A DNA stretch of 46,543 nucleotides. Origin: DATDAW01 sp036524675 (GTDB lineage Bacteria > Verrucomicrobiota > Verrucomicrobiia > Chthoniobacterales > DASVRZ01). Shown piece after piece: positions 23,542 to 32,895 of this stretch. Position numbers and translations under genes: made by a program. Where the stretch lies: positions 1 through 46,543 of the forward strand of contig DATDBU010000057.1 of NCBI GenBank assembly GCA_036524675.1, read 5' to 3'. Numbering within the stretch: position 1 is the first letter of the stretch; every line of letters starts with the position of its first letter. The notes below the pieces were generated by a model that saw only the letters and a list, made by a program, of their open reading frames with translations, had not been told where the DNA came from and made no database searches.

Positions 23542-24714
23542 ATGATGGAGAAACTTTATTCAGACACGTTAGACCACAGGAACAATTTTGATGTCGTCCG
23601 TTTTATTTTGGCTGTCATGGTGGTCTTGACGCATGCGTATCCTATCTATTACGGCACTCCCCAATACAAAACACTGGAGCCCTTGATGCTGTTTACTCAT
23701 GGGCAATTGACTTTTGGAACCATGGCCGTCGGGTTTTTTTTCATGATCAGCGGGTTTCTTGTGCTTAAGAGCCTGCTGTACAGCAAATCGACTACGGGTT
23801 TTATTACTAAGCGGGTCTTAAGAATATATCCCGCTTTCATTGTTGTATCACTGTTTTGCGCAATCATAGTCGTGCCACTCGGCAACGGGGGGATGGGGCA
23901 GGCATTGCCCGACTTTTCTCATTACTGGTCGAGTACCAGCCTCAGATATTTGGCACGCTCCACCGCTACCCTAAAGGCAGTTTACCTTCCTGAAACCCTG
24001 TCGAATGTGCCTATTATCAATGTGACAAACGGCTCCATCTGGACAATCCGTTATGAATTTGGCCTCTACCTTCTACTCGCATTGCTGGGAATGACGCGGT
24101 TGTTCAAGGTCCACAAACTCGTACCCTTGTTTATCTTCCTAGCCGTCCTATCCATCAACGTTCTGCATCATGAAGGATACGTTCACTGGCTGCATACGGG
24201 CAAGATGCCCGGTTTTTATCTTCCCCCGTTTTTGGCTCCCTATCGCGAACAGTACCTGTGGACAGAGCATTTCCTCCTTTATTTTACCTCGGGCATGTGC
24301 TTTTACGCATGCAGGGATTATATCCCGCGGTCGCGATATTTGATGCTGCTTTCAGTAGTCGTGTTGCTTATTACCGCCAGGTGGACAACCGCTTTTGAAC
24401 TGACAGTAAGCGTCTTCGGAGCATACTTACTTTTTTACTTTACATTCAGCAGCAAAATAAGGCTCCATAACTTTGCCAAGTATGGCGATTTCTCGTATGG
24501 CATCTATTTGTTTGGGTGGCCTATTCAGCAATTGGTAACGTTATACCTTGGCAAACAAATCGGATTCTATGGCACTTTGTTTACGTCAATTGCCTTTGTA
24601 ATCCCGATTGCTTTCCTGAGCTGGCACCTCGTGGAAAAACCGGCGCTTTCTCTGAAGAACAAGTCAATCGGTTTTCGGAAACTCAAGGACCTAAAAGCTT
24701 CACCTGCCGACTAA
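23542..24714 (+). CDS. Acyltransferase family 3 (OafA-type) membrane protein
   Basis: The 390-residue protein has about ten membrane helices. It opens with NNFDVVRFILAVMVVLTHAY; the R-F-x-x-x-x-x-V-x-x-x-H pattern supplies the catalytic His and Arg region of acyltransferase-3 proteins. FFMISGFLVLKS and ITKRVLRIYPAF follow as family motifs. These enzymes O-acylate sugars of LPS O-antigen, exopolysaccharide or other glycans at the inner membrane. Codons and base composition are visibly more A/T-rich than the neighbours, consistent with recent acquisition. ATG 23542 is used; a TTG lies one codon earlier and another ATG one codon later. Confidence 0.9.
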   Translation: MMEKLYSDTLDHRNNFDVVRFILAVMVVLTHAYPIYYGTPQYKTLEPLMLFTHGQLTFGTMAVGFFFMISGFLVLKSLLYSKSTTGFITKRVLRIYPAFIVVSLFCAIIVVPLGNGGMGQALPDFSHYWSSTSLRYLARSTATLKAVYLPETLSNVPIINVTNGSIWTIRYEFGLYLLLALLGMTRLFKVHKLVPLFIFLAVLSINVLHHEGYVHWLHTGKMPGFYLPPFLAPYREQYLWTEHFLLYFTSGMCFYACRDYIPRSRYLMLLSVVVLLITARWTTAFELTVSVFGAYLLFYFTFSSKIRLHNFAKYGDFSYGIYLFGWPIQQLVTLYLGKQIGFYGTLFTSIAFVIPIAFLSWHLVEKPALSLKNKSIGFRKLKDLKASPAD

Positions 24715-24720
24715 GTCCGC

Positions 24721-26595
24721 TCAATCAATTTTTGTGAGGTTTGGTCCGTTGCGGGGCGCTGGAAGCCGGAGGCGACAAAGCGCCAGGCTCCCGGAGATGC
24801 CGCGCAGGGTCGCGGAAAAGGGCTCCCGATCCGGACCGAACTCGTCCACGACGGCGGCGATGCCTGGCTCGGCTAGGAGAGTTTCTAGACAGACGACGTC
24901 GCCGCCATAGCTTTCGTTCTGGACGCGGGCCGCCAGATTGACGGTCCGGCCGAAGTAGTCGAGGGCACCATTAGCGTTGACAGCGATGGCCGAGCCGCTG
25001 TGGACGCCGATTTTTACAATGATCGGCGGGTCAAACGCGTGCGCGCGATTGAATGCATCGATTCCGGCCTGAATGAGAAGCGCAGCGCGAAGAGCGTCTG
25101 AGGGATCGTGAAATGCCGCCATGACAGCATCGCCGATCGTTTTGACGCGGGCGCCGCCGTGCTCCGCAACAACGCGAGTGAGGAAGTCGAAGTGCTGCTG
25201 GACGCGTCCGAAGGCGGGTGCGTCTCCAACCCGCTCGTAAAGGGCTGTCGATGCTTTCAGGTCGGTAAATAGGAGCGCGATCTGGCGAACCGCGACTTCA
25301 CGTCCCGGAGCGAGAACTTCAGAACCAAAATAGGCCCGAAATTCCTCCATGGTCGTCACGAGCGAAGCCGTGACGGCAGCTTCGTCCCACGCGAGGCGTT
25401 CCAGGACAATGACAGCGGCAAGCGGTGACCGGTTCTCGAGCACAAGCTCGATGGGGCCCGCGGGAAGAAATGCATCGGGACCGCTCCAAGAAGTGCCGTC
25501 GTAAACGTAAGTCCGTGGCGTGCCCTCATCGGTCGGGTCACGGTCCAGCCTTAGAATATGATTTTCCTTGAGGACACGCAGCCGAAGCGGAATGCGGTCG
25601 CCGGGAATCGACAGGCGCACGGGGCGCTGTTCCCCTGGTAGAAGGAATTGCTGAGCAAGAATGTGAAAAAATTGGCCGGGATTTCCCACGCAATAAATTG
25701 CCTGTGCGGCCCTCCGGACAGCCGGCGCGACGTTGAAGCGGAGTTCAGTAGAGCGGTCGAGATCGGCAAGATGATCAGCGTTGCAGAAGCTACAGTGATA
25801 CTCCGGCTTGAGGTCGGCCAGCGAGCGATAGGAGGCATTCGGCACACGGCAGGCTGGGCAGAGAAGTTGCCATTCCATCTCCAGGAGCCCCGCACGTGTC
25901 CCATGAAGAAACGAGCGAAGCGTGCCGTCGCGATCCGTTTCCCAGCGGTCGGCCAAGGCGAATGGGCGCATCCCGAGCACTTCTTCGTCGCTGGCCGTTT
26001 CGACATGAGTCAAAAGCCGCCTGACGGTCCCAGCTGGGAGGCTCTGTTCTTCGGCGAGCCGAATCGATGCAGCAGCAAGGCGCTCCCGATTGACGGGAGC
26101 ATATCCAGGCTGAGGCAGGACCGGTTTGCCACTGTTTTCAGAATTCTCTGTCACAATGGCTCCACGGAAATAGCCGGTCATTTTTTCCACGAAGGTCTTC
26201 CCCAAAAGAGGAGTGACCCAACGGCCCAGGGCGTTCCGTGGTGTAAAATCCGAGACCACTCGCAGCTGCGAATCGCTGCCCGCTCCAGGTTTAATTTCGA
26301 TCCGAACGCAAATCTCTTCGATCGGCCCGGAAAGCAACCGCCGCCGCACCTGATACCACTCGGGTCGGACCCATTCGAAGGGCGATTCCTCCCAGGAAAC
26401 GCGAAAAAGACCTGCCCTCGCCTCCGCGGATCGATAAAAGCCTGTTGCCGACCGGACCGCGTCTCCATAGCGAACGGCGGGCATTCCCACCATCCGGTTC
26501 AAATGCTCCGTGTTGGAAACGATCGACCAAAGATCCTCCGGCGAAACCGGAAGGACCTCGGTCTTTTCGAAGCGCACTGATTTGGATGACGGCAT
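24721..26595 (-). CDS. Class III adenylate/guanylate cyclase with SRPBCC and zinc-finger (DUF5939-like) regulatory part
   Basis: In this 624-residue protein, residues 1-150 look like an SRPBCC/START ligand-binding domain (VLPVSPEDLWSIVSNTEHLN). A DUF5939-like region follows with a zinc-finger pair (CPAC and CSFC). The cyclase homology domain begins at about 435. It has the metal aspartates in LLFTDLKAST and IGDAVMAAF, the substrate-specifying K in VKTIGD and D in ALDYFGRTVN, and the transition-state N and R in NLAARVQ. The K/D pair favours ATP as substrate. No membrane segment is seen, so it is a soluble cAMP source controlled by a small ligand or phosphorylation. The neighbouring genes are unrelated and no cAMP effector is adjacent. 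Confidence 0.88.
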   Translation of the reverse strand: MPSSKSVRFEKTEVLPVSPEDLWSIVSNTEHLNRMVGMPAVRYGDAVRSATGFYRSAEARAGLFRVSWEESPFEWVRPEWYQVRRRLLSGPIEEICVRIEIKPGAGSDSQLRVVSDFTPRNALGRWVTPLLGKTFVEKMTGYFRGAIVTENSENSGKPVLPQPGYAPVNRERLAAASIRLAEEQSLPAGTVRRLLTHVETASDEEVLGMRPFALADRWETDRDGTLRSFLHGTRAGLLEMEWQLLCPACRVPNASYRSLADLKPEYHCSFCNADHLADLDRSTELRFNVAPAVRRAAQAIYCVGNPGQFFHILAQQFLLPGEQRPVRLSIPGDRIPLRLRVLKENHILRLDRDPTDEGTPRTYVYDGTSWSGPDAFLPAGPIELVLENRSPLAAVIVLERLAWDEAAVTASLVTTMEEFRAYFGSEVLAPGREVAVRQIALLFTDLKASTALYERVGDAPAFGRVQQHFDFLTRVVAEHGGARVKTIGDAVMAAFHDPSDALRAALLIQAGIDAFNRAHAFDPPIIVKIGVHSGSAIAVNANGALDYFGRTVNLAARVQNESYGGDVVCLETLLAEPGIAAVVDEFGPDREPFSATLRGISGSLALCRLRLPAPRNGPNLTKID

Positions 26596-26669
26596 ACGGC
26601 AAATCCTTCATCGTAAACCGTTGCCGGAAAAGGGAAATCGCGACCGCCCTTTTTGAGCTGAGAACCGCC

Positions 26670-27827
26670 TTATTTCTGAGGCTTCAGGATCGGTTCGCTG
26701 AGCCAGTATGGCTGAGCGACGCCGTCGCGGTAGGCAGCGAGAGCTTCAGGGCTGGAGTTGACGTGAAGATTGCTGTACGTGTCGTCAGAGTTTTGCCAGC
26801 GTTCGTTCCAGAAGATGGCGGCTTTGACATACGAGCGCTTGGGCATTGCAGCGAAGGCATCCCGAATCCAATCCGATTTGCTGCCCTCCTTCGGAAATTC
26901 CCCGACGCCCCACTCGGTCAGCATGACCGGTTTGGAAGGGTCGATGGCGTGAATTTCTTGGGTCGGCCATTTGAAGAGAGGCGCAAAAGTGGTAAACGAA
27001 TCAACGCCATGCACCTGCTCGCCGTAAACGCTTAGTCCGAGCCAGTCCACGTAATCGGAACCGGGATAATATTGAGCCGCGACATTCCACATATCCGGAG
27101 GCTCCGAATAGTTGTTAGCATGAAAGACCCAGAGGATGTTTTTCGCACCGCGAGCCCGGACGCGATCGACCACGTAACGGAACGCTTTCTTGTAAAGCTC
27201 TGGGCCCTGTAAGGGGTACGGGGGAACGCTGACGCTCGGGTCATATCCTGGAACCGGCGTCGGATGAGGATACGGCGTACTACCTGGCACCTGGGCGCCG
27301 GCGCCGTAGAACGAGCCCGACCACGGGAACCAATTGCCGTTCATTTCATTGCCCCAGGAGACAAAGATCGGACTGCCGACCTGTCTCGCGGCATCCGCCC
27401 ATTGGTCGATGTAGGCATCCCACTTGCCAGAGACGACGGACGGCAGGTTGAACTTATCGGGGCCATTCCTCGCAATGACATCCTGATCGTAAGGTTTATC
27501 CCAGGGCGACCAGAAAATAAGCGGGATGCTGTGGTGACGGACGATAATGTTAACATTCGCCGTGGGAAAGCTCCCCTCGCCCCAATAACTCGACGAGGCA
27601 ACGATGGCCTGACGTTTCCCAACGAGCTGCTCGAAATTTTCTATTTTATCCAGAGTAACATCATCTTCGTTGTCACCGAAGTCCGCATAAACCCCCGTGT
27701 AAGCGCCATTCTCGGGGACCGCCACCGTGAACGGTCCCTTGGGCGGCCCTTGCACAGCGGCGGGCTTCTGCTCGCACCCGGAATAAAGAACAGCAATGGC
27801 AGCTAGGAAAGGAAGACACTTTCTCAT
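26670..27827 (-). CDS. GH26-family endo-glycanase (beta-mannanase-like) lipoprotein
   Basis: The 385-residue protein has a signal peptide ending in LYSGC, a lipobox. The catalytic acid lies in FVSWGNEMNGNWFPW and the nucleophile in VMLTEWGVGEF, the pair of glutamates expected for clan GH-A family 26. HANNYSEPPDMW and aromatic residues such as FFWSPWDKPYD line the cleft. GH26 enzymes cut beta-mannans or related beta-glycans. Its ATG overlaps the stop of the upstream polysaccharide synthase gene (27824-27827), so it is made together with it. That placement suggests it trims or releases the polymer made by that synthase rather than serving nutrition. Confidence 0.87.
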   Translation of the reverse strand: MRKCLPFLAAIAVLYSGCEQKPAAVQGPPKGPFTVAVPENGAYTGVYADFGDNEDDVTLDKIENFEQLVGKRQAIVASSSYWGEGSFPTANVNIIVRHHSIPLIFWSPWDKPYDQDVIARNGPDKFNLPSVVSGKWDAYIDQWADAARQVGSPIFVSWGNEMNGNWFPWSGSFYGAGAQVPGSTPYPHPTPVPGYDPSVSVPPYPLQGPELYKKAFRYVVDRVRARGAKNILWVFHANNYSEPPDMWNVAAQYYPGSDYVDWLGLSVYGEQVHGVDSFTTFAPLFKWPTQEIHAIDPSKPVMLTEWGVGEFPKEGSKSDWIRDAFAAMPKRSYVKAAIFWNERWQNSDDTYSNLHVNSSPEALAAYRDGVAQPYWLSEPILKPQK

Positions 27828-30800
27828 GGTTGATTGATCGGACGTTTGACAACCACCGAAGCCGTTCTCTCAAGTTTGCCCCAACCGATAATGACTCCGC
27901 GCAGCGCCTGGTAGATGGAACGCCACACCACCCAACTCAGGAGTGGGCGATAAATGAGCCGCATGGGAATGACTAGAAAAGCTTTGCGCAAAGGCTCGGG
28001 CTCCATCCTGCACGCCACCAGCGCCAGCGCCCAGTCGGTGAACACAAAAAAAGCCATATACGGCAAAACCGTGGAGCCATTTCCCAGGTAAATCGAAAAA
28101 AGCAGGTAGAAATCCACCAGCGGAGTGATCGCCACCAGGAAAATCTGGAAAAACCAGATGTTAGGCAGACTGAACAGACCCAGCGCCTTGTATCGTGGAT
28201 TGAAAACCAGGTCGCGATGTTTCCACAGGCATTGCAACGTGCCGAACGCCCAGCGAAAGCGCTGTTTCGCCAGGGTACGAAACGTTTCCGGCGCCTCGGT
28301 CCAGGCCACCGCACCAGGCGCGTAAGCGACCTCCCAGCGGGCCCTGTGGAGCTGCAAGGTAATGTCCGTGTCCTCTGCCAGCGTGCCTGTGCTGATCCCG
28401 CCTGCTTCGGCAATACTCCTTTTGCGGAATGCGCTAATGGCGCCCGGCGCGACCGTAATGCAGTTCCAGGCGGCATACGCCTGGCGGTCGAGATTAAATC
28501 CGCAGATATATTCGAGCGACTGGCACCGGGCGATGAAAGAACGCAGGTTACCGACTTTGGCGTGACCGGAAACAGCACCGACTTTCGGATTCGCGAGCGG
28601 CGCGACGAGACGACGGATGGTCTCCCGCTCGAAACTCGTATCCGCATCGAGAAAAACGATGATCTCGCTTTTTGCGGCGGCGATCCCGTTGCGTAAGGCA
28701 ACGGATTTGCCCGCATTGCCCTGATCGATCAGGCGAATTCGCGGTTCGTTGATCATCACTTCCCTGACCGCGCCGAGCGTGTCGTCTTTCGAGCCATCGT
28801 TGATGACGACGATCTCGAGTTCGCCCGCATAGTCGGTGTCCAGAACGGAGCGCAGCGTGCCCGCGATCACTTTTTGTTCGTTATAAGCAGCGATCACGAC
28901 GCTCACCGGCGGATGAAAATCGCGATTTTCGGGCTGAACTCGCCGTTTTTGACGAGCCGCCAGGATGCCAACCAGGATCGTGCGCAGTCCCACCAACACC
29001 GTCGCCACGATCATAAACGACCATAGAAAGCCTGCCACAAGCCGGTACGTCTCAAATCCGATTCGACTTACCAGCAACGGAAAATTTTCCTTTTTCTGTT
29101 TCAAAACCGGCATCAAGTCGTCGCGCGACATGTTCAGCAACTGGTCGAGAGAGACGATCTGGTCCCCCCGCTCCTGCAAGTAGTCGAGGATTTGCGACAA
29201 CGCGGCCACGGTCTGCGAGCGATCTCCGCCGGCGTCATGCAACAGAACAATGTTCCCCAAATGGCGCTGTTGCCGGACCCGGTTGACGATTTCGGCGGTC
29301 CCAGGACGCGCCCAGTCCTCCGGATCGATCGCCTCGAGGACAATCAAGTAGTTCAGATCCTCAGCAATCGCGAGCGGCGAAAGCTCTTCGGGCGTTGAAG
29401 GTTGCGAATCGGCATTGTAGGGAGGGCGGAAGAGCGACGTAGAACGACCCGTAATCGTCTCGATAAGCCGTTGGGTGGCATTCAATTCCAGGCGAACCTG
29501 TTGGTCGGACATGATTCCCAGGTTGCCGTGGGTGTAGGTATGATTCCCGATACAATGTCCCTCAGCCAGGATGCGGCGAACCAGCCACGGATATTTTTCA
29601 GCCTGGCTGCCGACGAGGAAAAATGTGGCGTGGATGCCGCGCTGCTTCAGGATATCGAGAATTTGCGGGGTCCATTTCGGATCCGGACCATCATCAAAGG
29701 TAATGGTAACTTTGTGCGGATCGTTGCCGCCTTGGTGATAGAGCACGGGATACGTTGGAAAATCCTTGTATTCCGAAGTCCAATATCCGTTTGCATTTTG
29801 GACAATGGTCCTTTCGCCGGGCTCTTGGGATTCATCGACAGAGACAACCTCGCCCGCGCCGACATTTGTGAGCCGATCATCTGTTTTGAGCGTTGTGAGC
29901 TTATGAAAATCCGAAGCCTGCGTTCTTTGTCCGGCGCTCACCGCCCGCCATATGCCAGAATCCTCGCTACCGAGATGGTCGATGGCAATTCCAGCCCATT
30001 TCTGTTTTCGGACCGCTTGAATCTGGTTCAAAAATGTCGTCGCATCGAGGAACCATACGGAGTGCTGAACGGCGCCCTCAAAGTAGGAAAAACCCGGATT
30101 GTACGTTGGCGGCGCGACCTTTACACCTTCCACGCCGGAATAGTTCGCCCGGCTCATGGCGTCGCCAAAGGTGATTTGATCCCCGGTTTTTGAGCCCTGA
30201 GCCCAGTCGTAACCATACGTGCCCAACACAGCAATCCATTGGCTCGGGTCGCCGTCCTCGGAAATCTGTTTGATGCAGCTTTCCACCCACTCCTGTGACG
30301 CGATTGGACCTGGAGCATCCGAGTCCGAATTTTCGTCAACCAGCATGGCCACAAACCGATCAACCACCGGTGAAAGATCATCGATATCGTAGATCTCCGC
30401 GTCGGCGCTCATGGAAACCATCAGCCAAAGCTCCTTGTTTTTCCGTCGCAGAACTGCCGAAAACTGCGTGAGCAGCTTCGTCATTTCCTCGTGGTAATTC
30501 GGGTCCAGATTTTCCCAATCGACAACGACGCCCCCGGCGCCTATGGCATCCAGTTCCGACTCGATGGCGGCAAAAAAACGGTCCCGCCTCTCCTGGGGCC
30601 CCGTCGCGATGGCCTCAACGGCATCGGGCTGCCAAGTGTCGTCGAGCAGATTGTTGAGAATCGGCATCACGACCAGGCCATTTTTCTGAGCGAGATCGAC
30701 AAATGGTAGATCGCGGTCGAAGTCGATCGTGCCATTTCCGTCGGCAACAGACATCCACGCCGGGATCACATGAGTCAGCAATTTGCTGTGACTCTCAAGC

Positions 30801-31177
30801 GACTTCATGCCGTAGTTGCCCGAGACCGTATAAAACCCGGCCCGGATCTCCTTTGTTTGCTTTTCCGGATGGGGCAACACGGCTTTCGTCCCGTGGAGGG
30901 GATGATTCTGAAGGAACTTCCGGAGCGATTGCGACGGTGCCGGAGTCGCAGCCGGCACCGGTTGCGTATTCTGCAAAGCTTTGAGCTGCCCTTTTAAGTG
31001 CCGGACGGACCCAGGCAACGCCAGTTCCGGACGCAAAAACAGGGTCTGAACAAACACCACAATGGCTACAAAAATGAGCGCGACGCCCAAAATAGCCACA
31101 CGCCGCAACCGCGGCCAGCGCCGGCCACGCGGATCAAGGAAGACGAACGGCGTCTTCTCGGAAACGGGATCTGTCAT
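27824..31177 (-). CDS. Giant fusion: GH18-like domain, NodB polysaccharide deacetylase and GT2 glycosyltransferase
   Basis: In this 1117-residue protein, a membrane helix (about 27-48, AILGVALIFVAIVVFVQTLF) is followed by a GH18-like barrel with GGVVVDWENLDP (about 110-440). A NodB deacetylase follows at about 495-690, with TFDDGPDP, NHTYTHGNLG and LFRPPYN metal and catalytic motifs. Another helix (about 720-740) leads to a processive GT2 domain. Its motifs are VVIAAYNEQ, NDGSKDD, FLDADTSF (DxD), LAEDTDITLQ and KQRFRWAFG (QxxRW). Several C-terminal membrane helices complete it. It would polymerise an N-acetylated or related glycan, deacetylate it outside and possibly cut it. It forms a two-gene operon with the GH26 lipoprotein. 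No PilZ domain is seen. Confidence 0.9.
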   Translation of the reverse strand: MTDPVSEKTPFVFLDPRGRRWPRLRRVAILGVALIFVAIVVFVQTLFLRPELALPGSVRHLKGQLKALQNTQPVPAATPAPSQSLRKFLQNHPLHGTKAVLPHPEKQTKEIRAGFYTVSGNYGMKSLESHSKLLTHVIPAWMSVADGNGTIDFDRDLPFVDLAQKNGLVVMPILNNLLDDTWQPDAVEAIATGPQERRDRFFAAIESELDAIGAGGVVVDWENLDPNYHEEMTKLLTQFSAVLRRKNKELWLMVSMSADAEIYDIDDLSPVVDRFVAMLVDENSDSDAPGPIASQEWVESCIKQISEDGDPSQWIAVLGTYGYDWAQGSKTGDQITFGDAMSRANYSGVEGVKVAPPTYNPGFSYFEGAVQHSVWFLDATTFLNQIQAVRKQKWAGIAIDHLGSEDSGIWRAVSAGQRTQASDFHKLTTLKTDDRLTNVGAGEVVSVDESQEPGERTIVQNANGYWTSEYKDFPTYPVLYHQGGNDPHKVTITFDDGPDPKWTPQILDILKQRGIHATFFLVGSQAEKYPWLVRRILAEGHCIGNHTYTHGNLGIMSDQQVRLELNATQRLIETITGRSTSLFRPPYNADSQPSTPEELSPLAIAEDLNYLIVLEAIDPEDWARPGTAEIVNRVRQQRHLGNIVLLHDAGGDRSQTVAALSQILDYLQERGDQIVSLDQLLNMSRDDLMPVLKQKKENFPLLVSRIGFETYRLVAGFLWSFMIVATVLVGLRTILVGILAARQKRRVQPENRDFHPPVSVVIAAYNEQKVIAGTLRSVLDTDYAGELEIVVINDGSKDDTLGAVREVMINEPRIRLIDQGNAGKSVALRNGIAAAKSEIIVFLDADTSFERETIRRLVAPLANPKVGAVSGHAKVGNLRSFIARCQSLEYICGFNLDRQAYAAWNCITVAPGAISAFRKRSIAEAGGISTGTLAEDTDITLQLHRARWEVAYAPGAVAWTEAPETFRTLAKQRFRWAFGTLQCLWKHRDLVFNPRYKALGLFSLPNIWFFQIFLVAITPLVDFYLLFSIYLGNGSTVLPYMAFFVFTDWALALVACRMEPEPLRKAFLVIPMRLIYRPLLSWVVWRSIYQALRGVIIGWGKLERTASVVVKRPINQP

Positions 31178-31317
31178 GTAATTTTACCAGCCAACACGCC
31201 GCATAAAACACCAAACCGGACAAAGAGTTGCAGCAACTTCAGGGTTTTCCCGTCATCGCGAGCCGGTAAAACGCTCAATTACTTCGTTCCCTTTCTGCAC
31301 TTTCCGGTCTGCATTCG

Positions 31318-31836
31318 TCATTCCGCATTCTGCGTTCCCTGGTCTCCATTCTGTTTTCTGCCTTCTGCCTTCTCCGCGCGGCGCTCCAAAAAGAAGTCCT
31401 GCAGGATCGACCGGCATTCGTCGATCCGAACTCCCGGAGTGATCTCACATCGATGATTCAACTGCGGCATCTGCAAAAGATTCAACAACCCACCCGCCGC
31501 GCCGCCTTTTGCATCCGGGCAACCAAAAATCACCCGCCGCAGTCGCGCGTGCACAATGGCGCCCGCGCACATGGGACAAGGTTCCTTGGTCACGAACAAA
31601 TCGCAGTCCGTCAGCCGCCAATCTTGCATCACACTTTCCGCCTGGGTGATCGCCAGCATTTCCGCGTGTGCCGTAGCGTCCTTGAGCGTTTCCACCTGGT
31701 TCGAGGCGCGGGCGATGATCCGCCCGTCCTTGACGACGACCGCTCCCACGGGCACTTCGCCGGCTTCCCACGCTCTGCGTGCTTGCCGCAGGGCTTCCCC
31801 CATAAAATGCGTGTCGCTTTGCAAATCGATAATCAC
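31318..31836 (-). CDS. tadA: tRNA-specific adenosine deaminase TadA
   Basis: The 172-residue zinc deaminase converts A34 to inosine in tRNA-Arg(ACG). Motifs are HAEMLAI (zinc His and proton-shuttle Glu) and PCPMCAGAI (two zinc Cys), with GEVPVGAVVVKDG and the C-terminal loop NHRCEI. The start is taken as GTG 31834-31836 (IIDLQSDTHFMGEALRQARR) because homologues begin 6-12 residues before the first helix; ATG 31803 is the alternative. A much longer frame runs antisense through rpe and is spurious. The last 20 or so residues are a low-complexity tail from simple repeat DNA, beyond the family's normal end. Confidence 0.93.
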   Translation of the reverse strand: MIIDLQSDTHFMGEALRQARRAWEAGEVPVGAVVVKDGRIIARASNQVETLKDATAHAEMLAITQAESVMQDWRLTDCDLFVTKEPCPMCAGAIVHARLRRVIFGCPDAKGGAAGGLLNLLQMPQLNHRCEITPGVRIDECRSILQDFFLERRAEKAEGRKQNGDQGTQNAE

Positions 31837-31956
31837 GTCGTCCACGGAGCGACGATAAACTTGCCGGACGCAAAACGTGAAACGCAAACTCCAAGTTTTG
31901 CCGCTAGTGCGAAATTTCCGGTTACGTTTGATGCTTTCTGCCTGTAGGATCGGGGC

Positions 31957-32616
31957 ATGACGAAATCGACCATCATCGCACCGTCCTTGCTTGCAGCCGA
32001 TTTTAGCCGTGTCGCCGAGGACATCAAAAGCGTCGAAGCCGCCGGCGCGGACTGGCTGCACATGGACGTTATGGACGGCCATTTCGTGGATAACATTTCG
32101 TTTGGGCCCACGTTTGTAAAAGCCGCGTTCCAAGTGGCAACGGTCCCCTTGGACGTGCATCTCATGGTGGAACGGCCGGACCACTTTTTTCCCAGATTCA
32201 CGCCGTTTGCCCGGGTGATCACCGTTCATGTCGAAGCTAAACATGACGTTAAAAAAACACTGCATGCCATTCGTGCCGAACGCATTATGGCTGGACTCGC
32301 GATCAGTCCGCCCACCCCGTTCGAGGCCGTCGAGCCTTATCTGGATCAGATCGATCTGCTGCTCGTGATGACGGTCAATCCCGGTTTTGGCGGCCAGAGT
32401 TTTATGCCGGAGACGTTGGATAAAATGCGACGTGCCGCCGAAATCCGGGCCCGTCGTGGCCTCAGTTTTTTCATCGAAGTCGACGGCGGGATTTATCCCA
32501 ACACAGCGGCTCAATGCCGCGAAGCGGGAGCCAACGCGTTTGTAGCCGGAACCGCTCTTTTTGGGGCTCCCGACCGCAAAGCAATGGTCGAAACGCTCCG
32601 TAAATCGCACGTGTAA
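31957..32616 (+). CDS. rpe: Ribulose-phosphate 3-epimerase
   Basis: The 219-residue TIM barrel of the pentose phosphate pathway interconverts ribulose 5-phosphate and xylulose 5-phosphate. It shows IAPSLLAADFSR, the metal and catalytic motif WLHMDVMDGHFVDNISFGP, DVHLMVE, MTVNPGFGGQSF and the second catalytic aspartate in IEVDGGI. The start MTKSTIIAPSLLA is standard. It is divergent from tadA across 120 bases and followed nine bases later by a small membrane protein gene. Confidence 0.97.
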   Translation: MTKSTIIAPSLLAADFSRVAEDIKSVEAAGADWLHMDVMDGHFVDNISFGPTFVKAAFQVATVPLDVHLMVERPDHFFPRFTPFARVITVHVEAKHDVKKTLHAIRAERIMAGLAISPPTPFEAVEPYLDQIDLLLVMTVNPGFGGQSFMPETLDKMRRAAEIRARRGLSFFIEVDGGIYPNTAAQCREAGANAFVAGTALFGAPDRKAMVETLRKSHV

Positions 32617-32625
32617 ATCGCACGT

Positions 32626-32853
32626 ATGAAGCCCGCCACCCTTATCGGAATCGTACTCGTCATTGCCGGTCTAGCGGTGCTCGCATTGGGCGGGTTCAGT
32701 TTTACCAAGAAGGAAAAACTCATTGAATTCGGGCCGGTGAAGGTGGTTGGCGAGAAAAAAGAGTCGTTCCCGATTCCCCCTGCCGTCGGGTACGCGGCTC
32801 TCGGTGCCGGTGTTTTACTCGTGGCCGCCGGCGCACTCGCGGGGCGAAAGTAG
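32626..32853 (+). CDS. Small two-helix membrane protein
   Basis: The 75-residue protein has two hydrophobic helices (LIGIVLVIAGLAVLALGGF and AVGYAALGAGVLLVAAGAL) flanking a charged loop with two lysine runs. It resembles DUF3185-type small proteins; that match is by general layout only. It follows rpe by nine bases and may be co-transcribed. No function can be inferred. Confidence 0.7.
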   Translation: MKPATLIGIVLVIAGLAVLALGGFSFTKKEKLIEFGPVKVVGEKKESFPIPPAVGYAALGAGVLLVAAGALAGRK

Positions 32854-32895
32854 AAAAGCATTGAAGAAAACGGACACGGTGCTTGTCTGAGCTTC

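Noticed and set aside
25648..26580. 310-codon plus-strand frame opposite the cyclase
   Set aside because: It is a shadow of the cyclase gene; no domain is recognised.
29402..30193. 263-codon plus-strand frame opposite the giant fusion gene
   Set aside because: It is antisense to the deacetylase region and carries no recognisable motif.
31837..32610. Long upstream extension of tadA on the minus strand
   Set aside because: It runs antisense through rpe, an unmistakable gene, and adds no deaminase sequence.
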